From: Myxococcaceae bacterium
Lineage (GTDB): Bacteria > Myxococcota > Myxococcia > Myxococcales > Myxococcaceae
Assembly (NCBI GenBank): GCA_016926755.1
Contig: JAFGNZ010000075.1
Location: 1-64,000 of the forward strand
Reading direction: 5' to 3'
Length of the DNA stretch: 64,000 bases
A program made the translations under genes and the position numbers. This document shows, one piece after another, positions 59,724-64,000 of the stretch (the first letter of the stretch is position 1; each line of letters opens with the position of its first letter). The notes beneath the pieces are model-generated. The model made no database searches. It was not told where the DNA came from and was given only the letters and a program-made list of their open reading frames with translations.

Positions 59724-60188
59724 TCACCTGGGCCCGTGAGCCGTGAGCGCCTGGTGGAGGGACTCGGCCTGCCGGCGGAGCTCGGGATCGCTGTCCTGGA
59801 GCGCCTTCGCCGCGTACGCGCGCGCGCGGATCGGCGCCGTCTTCGCCAGGGCCATGGCCATGTGGAGGTTGGCGCGGGGGTGCTCCGGATGCGCGCGCAG
59901 CACCGGCGCGAGCACCTGCTCGGCGCGCGCCTCCTGCTCGTGCTCCAGCAGCAGCATCGCCAGATCGCACGCCGGGCCGGGCGCCCCCGGGGCCCGCGCG
60001 TGGGCCCGCTCCAGCAGCTCCAACGCCCGGGCGCGCTCTCCGGCCAGATCCAGCGCGCGCGCCAGCCCGTGCATGCGCTCCACGGACTCGGGCTCCTCAC
60101 GCCAGGCCTCCTCCAGGAGCCGACGCCCCTCCTCCACCTCTCCCCGCTCCAACCGGGCCATGCCTTCCTTGTAAAGGTCCGTTTTCAC
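59724..60188 (-). CDS. small TPR protein
   Basis: The 154-residue protein consists of about four TPR units, for example YKEGMARLERGEVEEGRRLL, LARALDLAGERARALELLER, LAMLLLEHEQEARAEQVLAP and MALAKTAPIRARAYAAKALQ. No signal peptide or membrane helix is present, so it is a cytosolic protein-interaction scaffold or chaperone-like adaptor. It is divergent from the phospholipase-A2-like gene across about 98 bp, and TPR proteins can serve as immunity or chaperone partners for effectors; that link is speculation. The partner is unknown. Confidence 0.72.
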   Translation of the reverse strand: MKTDLYKEGMARLERGEVEEGRRLLEEAWREEPESVERMHGLARALDLAGERARALELLERAHARAPGAPGPACDLAMLLLEHEQEARAEQVLAPVLRAHPEHPRANLHMAMALAKTAPIRARAYAAKALQDSDPELRRQAESLHQALTAHGPR

Positions 60189-60286
60189 TGGGCTCCTCCC
60201 AAAATGTCGTACATGGTAGGTTTTAGGCGCAACTGTAGGCGCGCATCCTCCGACAATCCAAGAAAGCTCTTCCCCAGGGACTTCCC

Positions 60287-60877
60287 ATGATCGTCCGCAA
60301 TGATCGCGTTGCCCCCCGCCTCCCGACGCCCCCCAGCAGCCCGGAGGTGGCCGCCAAGAAGCAGCCGGTGGCGACTCGGCAGCCGCCCGCCTTCGCGCGA
60401 GACTCGTTCGAGGGCGCGAGCGCGGCGCAGCGTACGGCCGCGGTGGCGGCGGCGCCCGCGGGGGATCACGGCAAGCTGATGCGGGAGTACCTCACCGGCG
60501 CGCGCCCGCCCCCGGCCGACTTCGAGAAGGTGATGGGCTACAAGCCCTTCTCCATCCAGACGAAGCACGGCACGCGGATGCAGGATCCCCACGGCTCGGC
60601 CTCGGCCCCTGGAAAGATCGGCCCGGACAAGGAGTTTGATCCGGCGGCCAAGACGCACGACTACGGCTACGATCTGCTCCGGTACTACAACAAGAAGGGC
60701 ACGCCGCTGGCGCCGGAGGCCCGCAAGGCGGCGGACGCCCTCTTCCGCGAGGATCTCTTCCACTACGCCAACGATCAGAAGGGCCTGGGGGATCGCTGGA
60801 AGTTCCGCACCTGGGCGCAGATCTACGCCAGCGCGGTGGAGTTGAACTCCCGCGTCCAGGGGTACGGCCCTCCGTAG
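60287..60877 (+). CDS. phospholipase A2-like protein with disordered N-terminus, no Sec signal
   Basis: The 196-residue protein begins with about 60 disordered Pro/Ala-rich residues including FARDSFEGASAAQ. The C-terminal domain has KTHDYGYDLLRYYNKKG, resembling the HDxGY helix of prokaryotic phospholipase A2 enzymes, where His and Asp form the catalytic pair, and a second helix with FREDLFHYAND. No hydrophobic signal is present. Cysteines found in secreted streptomycete PLA2 are absent. It may be a cytosolic enzyme or a non-Sec exported effector. It is divergent from the small TPR gene. The PLA2 call rests on one motif. Confidence 0.5.
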   Translation: MIVRNDRVAPRLPTPPSSPEVAAKKQPVATRQPPAFARDSFEGASAAQRTAAVAAAPAGDHGKLMREYLTGARPPPADFEKVMGYKPFSIQTKHGTRMQDPHGSASAPGKIGPDKEFDPAAKTHDYGYDLLRYYNKKGTPLAPEARKAADALFREDLFHYANDQKGLGDRWKFRTWAQIYASAVELNSRVQGYGPP

Positions 60878-60895
60878 GCGCTGGCCCCACACACT

Positions 60896-61762
60896 TCAGG
60901 GCGCGAGCGCGGGCTCGGCGGGGGCGATGCGGGCCCACGCCACGTCGGTATAGCGGGAGCCGGGCTCCGGGGAGAGGCCGAGCTTCTTCAGATCATCCGA
61001 GTGCCTGGCGCCCTTGATCAGCACCCACCTGCGGGCCACGCGCCGGCCCTCCTCCAGCGCCTCGCGGGTGAGCGGCGCATGGTCGGCGAAGCGGCGCAGC
61101 ACGTCGAAGCCGGGCTGAGCCTTCTGGGGCCGGGCGAACATCGGATCGAAGAAGACGATGTCGAAGGAGCGGGCCGGGAGCGAGCGCAGGTGCTCGAGCG
61201 CGTCGGCGTGCACCACCTCGACGCGGCACGAGTCCGGCCCGAGCTCGTGGAGCTTCAGCCCCTCCGCGACGAGGGCGCACAGGGCCAGGCTCTTCTCCAC
61301 GCCCACCACCCTGCCCGTGGGGCCGACGGCGCGCGAGGCCACGAGCGCGTCCTGGGCCAGCCCCAGCGAGCAGTCCAGCACGGCGTCCCCCGGGCCCAGT
61401 TGAGCCACGCGGACGAAGGTATCCGGCTCGCCCTGGGCCACCCGGAGCCGGCGCAGGTGGGCCATGCCGAGATGAAAGCCGTGGTGGCCCTCCTTGTCCC
61501 AGAGCGTCACGCCGTCATGCCCGAAGACGAGCAGGGCCTCGGCGTGGGAGCCGAACCAGGCGGAGAGGCTCTTCTTGTGCCGGCGGAGCAGGAAGGGCAC
61601 TCCCCACTGGCGCGCGGCGGCCTGGGCCCGGGCGATGAGGGGCTCGGTGGGGCTGGCGCTGGTGGTGATGGCGAGCGGGACGCGCATCCAGGTGAGGGCT
61701 CCGGGCGCCATCGGGCTGGCGAGCTCCCCGCGCTTGTAATGTAAGTCCCGTGGAGATTCCAT
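60896..61762 (-). CDS. class I SAM methyltransferase, RsmJ-like
   Basis: The 288-residue protein has a SAM-binding motif VLDCSLGLAQDALVAS, an acidic end in VVGVEKSLALC, and FDIVFFDPMFARPQKAQPG, which parallels the catalytic DPMYP-type region of RsmJ (16S rRNA G1516 N2-methyltransferase). The N-terminus (LIARAQAAARQWGVPFLLRR) also fits that group. It lies alone on the minus strand, between the PLA2-like and POT transporter genes, divergent from the latter by 25 bp. The rRNA target is inferred from resemblance to RsmJ; another nucleic-acid guanine is possible. Confidence 0.8.
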   Translation of the reverse strand: MESPRDLHYKRGELASPMAPGALTWMRVPLAITTSASPTEPLIARAQAAARQWGVPFLLRRHKKSLSAWFGSHAEALLVFGHDGVTLWDKEGHHGFHLGMAHLRRLRVAQGEPDTFVRVAQLGPGDAVLDCSLGLAQDALVASRAVGPTGRVVGVEKSLALCALVAEGLKLHELGPDSCRVEVVHADALEHLRSLPARSFDIVFFDPMFARPQKAQPGFDVLRRFADHAPLTREALEEGRRVARRWVLIKGARHSDDLKKLGLSPEPGSRYTDVAWARIAPAEPALAP

Positions 61763-61787
61763 CCGCCTGCATGCCTACAATCGCGGC

Positions 61788-63353
61788 ATGCCCAGCGCTT
61801 CCAGCCCGGCGGCGACACAGCCGTCCGCCGACACCCACTTCTTCGGCCACCCGCGTGGCCTGTCCACGCTGTTCTTCACGGAGATGTGGGAGCGGTTCTC
61901 GTTCTACGGCATCCGGCCGCTGCTGGTGCTGTTCATGGCGGCCGCGCTGGCGCGGGGGGGCTTCGGCCTGCCGCGGGATCAGGCCTCCGCGATCGTGGGC
62001 ATCTACGCCGCCTCGGTGTACCTGTCCTCGCTCCCGGGCGGCTGGGTGGCGGACCGGCTGCTCGGGTTGCGGCGCGCCATCTGGTACGGCGGGTGCCTGA
62101 TCGCGGCGGGGCACGTCTCCATCGCGCTGTCGGAGCTCTTCGGGCGCGCGGCCTTCTATTCGGGGCTGATCCTGATCGTGCTGGGCACGGGGCTGCTCAA
62201 GCCGAACATCTCGGCGATCGTCGGGAACCTGTACCCGGAGGGCGGCGCCCGAAGGGATGCGGGCTTCTCCATCTTCTATATGGGCATCAACATCGGCGCG
62301 CTGCTGGCGCCGCTGATCACCGGCTTCCTGGGCGAGAAGGTGGGCTGGCACTACGGCTTCGGCGCGGCGGGGCTGGGGATGATCCTCGGGCTGGTGCAGT
62401 ACCGGCTCACGGACAAGTGGCTCGGCGAGCTGGGCGTGGAGCCCACGCGCCACCCGGACGCGGCGGTGCAGGCGCGCCAGGAGCGGCAGATCAAGCTGGG
62501 GCTGGGCGTGTTCCTGGCCGTCCTGGTGTTGCTGGTGGTGCTGGGGATGGCGGGGGTGCTGCACATCAACCCGATCGCGGTGGCGCAGTCCATGGGCTAC
62601 GTCATCGCCGGCATGGCCACGCTCTACTTCCTGTACATGTTCACGCTGGCCCGGCTGACGGGCGAGGAGAAGAAGCGCGTCATCGCCATCCTGGTCCTCT
62701 TCGTCTTCGCCACGATCTTCTGGTCGGCGTTCGAGCAGGCGCCCACCTCGCTCAACCTGTTCGCGGCGGACTTCACGGACCGCGTCGTCTTCGGCTGGGA
62801 GATGCCGGTCCTGTGGCTTCAGTCAGCCAACTCGTTCTTCGTGATCACCCTGGCGCCGGTCTTCGCGGCGATCTGGGTGACGCTCGGGCGCCGCGGCGGG
62901 GATCTCTCGAGCCCGGCGAAGTTCACCCTGGGCCTGCTGTTCGCGGCGGTGGGGTTCGGGGTGATGATCTTCGCGGCGCAGAAGATCCAGAGCGGAGGCG
63001 CGGTGAGGGTGTCCCCGTGGTGGCTGGTGGTCAGCTACCTCTGCCAGACGGTGGGGGAGCTGTGCCTGAGCCCGGTGGGCCTCAGCTCGATGACGAAGCT
63101 GTCGCCGGCGCGGTTCACCGGGCAGATGATGGGGGTGTGGTTCATGGCCAGCGCGCTGGGCAACCTGGTGGCGGGCCTGGTGGGAGGCCACGTCAACCCG
63201 GAGAACCCGGCGGAGATGCCTGAGCTCTTCACGAACACGACGCTGTTCCTGCTGGGCGCCGCGGTGGTGCTCGGCCTGCTGATCATCCCCATCCGCAGGA
63301 TGATGGCCCAGCCTCAGGCGAACACTGGCGCTCCCCAGGGCAACCAGGCCTGA
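61788..63353 (+). CDS. POT/PTR-family proton-dependent oligopeptide transporter
   Basis: The 521-residue membrane protein has about fourteen hydrophobic segments. The POT signature appears at the first helix as FFTEMWERFSFYGIRPLL (ExxERFxYYG), followed by GGWVADRLLGLRRAIWYGG and the second PTR motif region FSIFYMGINIGALLAPLI. It imports di- and tripeptides with protons, a fitting role for a predatory, proteolytic myxobacterium. A long central insert (about 210-330) is typical of DtpT-like members. It is monocistronic; the next gene is convergent. Confidence 0.93.
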   Translation: MPSASSPAATQPSADTHFFGHPRGLSTLFFTEMWERFSFYGIRPLLVLFMAAALARGGFGLPRDQASAIVGIYAASVYLSSLPGGWVADRLLGLRRAIWYGGCLIAAGHVSIALSELFGRAAFYSGLILIVLGTGLLKPNISAIVGNLYPEGGARRDAGFSIFYMGINIGALLAPLITGFLGEKVGWHYGFGAAGLGMILGLVQYRLTDKWLGELGVEPTRHPDAAVQARQERQIKLGLGVFLAVLVLLVVLGMAGVLHINPIAVAQSMGYVIAGMATLYFLYMFTLARLTGEEKKRVIAILVLFVFATIFWSAFEQAPTSLNLFAADFTDRVVFGWEMPVLWLQSANSFFVITLAPVFAAIWVTLGRRGGDLSSPAKFTLGLLFAAVGFGVMIFAAQKIQSGGAVRVSPWWLVVSYLCQTVGELCLSPVGLSSMTKLSPARFTGQMMGVWFMASALGNLVAGLVGGHVNPENPAEMPELFTNTTLFLLGAAVVLGLLIIPIRRMMAQPQANTGAPQGNQA

Positions 63354-63360
63354 CCCTGCC

Positions 63361-64000
<640 letters not shown>

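Overview
The window looks like chromosomal DNA of a myxobacterium (Myxococcota, probably suborder Cystobacterineae). The reasons are very high GC with strong third-position G/C bias, many one-component and two-component regulators, a Ser/Thr-kinase-like protein with a PEGA tail, Ala/Lys-rich protein tails, lipid-anchored trypsin-like proteases and many lineage-specific secreted proteins. The genus is not decided from the sequence. I see no rRNA, prophage, insertion sequence or CRISPR array. Two tRNA genes are present: Ala-GGC and Leu-CAA.

Layout. 0-5 kb: a SAM methyltransferase, a Uma2-type nuclease, a B12-dependent acyl-CoA mutase large subunit with a histone-H1-like tail, and a PLP aminotransferase. 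5-14 kb: what looks like a sphingolipid (ceramide) synthesis and export locus. It holds a PAP2/inositol-phosphorylceramide-synthase-like protein translationally coupled to an MMPL/RND exporter, divergent from a serine-palmitoyltransferase-like enzyme and a GNAT-type candidate bacterial ceramide synthase, followed by a MlaC/HpnM-like carrier and a TolC-type channel. 14-24 kb: class I aldolase, tRNA-Ala, an RsmB-type rRNA methyltransferase, a REC protein with a degenerate cupin tail, tRNA-Leu, a TPR membrane protein, a REC-GGDEF diguanylate cyclase, a flavoprotein fused to a receiver domain, MiaA, and a LysM/C39 peptidase. 24-28 kb: a three-gene ferric-iron ABC importer. 28-30.2 kb: a lower-GC patch with two tandem lipoprotein trypsin-like proteases. 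30-39 kb: HisS coupled to phosphatidylserine decarboxylase, a lipoprotein, a phosphoesterase, PilZ, a PfkB kinase and an MlaE-MlaF-MlaD lipid transporter whose MlaD has a large C-terminal extension. 39-42 kb: a secreted barrel-like protein and two paralogous lipoproteins. 42-49 kb: a long minus-strand run of a zinc-ribbon protein, pseudokinase, NarL-type regulator, M16 peptidase pair and RluA. 49-64 kb: a HAD 5'-nucleotidase, two CsgG/FlgO-like proteins flanking a 775-residue protein with a CorA-like C-terminus, a HEPN/TPR membrane protein, a PKD-like protein next to a permuted-papain-like secreted protein, a phospholipase-A2-like protein without signal peptide, an RsmJ-like methyltransferase, a POT peptide transporter and a truncated GAF-GGDEF protein.

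Themes. Envelope lipid synthesis and traffic dominates (ceramide locus, Psd, Mla system, MMPL exporter, MlaC-like carrier). Cyclic-di-GMP and phosphorelay signalling recurs (two GGDEF proteins, a PilZ protein, four receiver domains). The best candidates for undescribed biology are the integrated ceramide-synthesis/hopanoid-style transport locus, the flavoprotein-REC fusion, the 50.6-59.5 kb cluster built round a CorA-like protein lacking the GMN motif, and the signal-less hydrolases. All functional calls rest on reading motifs by eye; no database search was possible.
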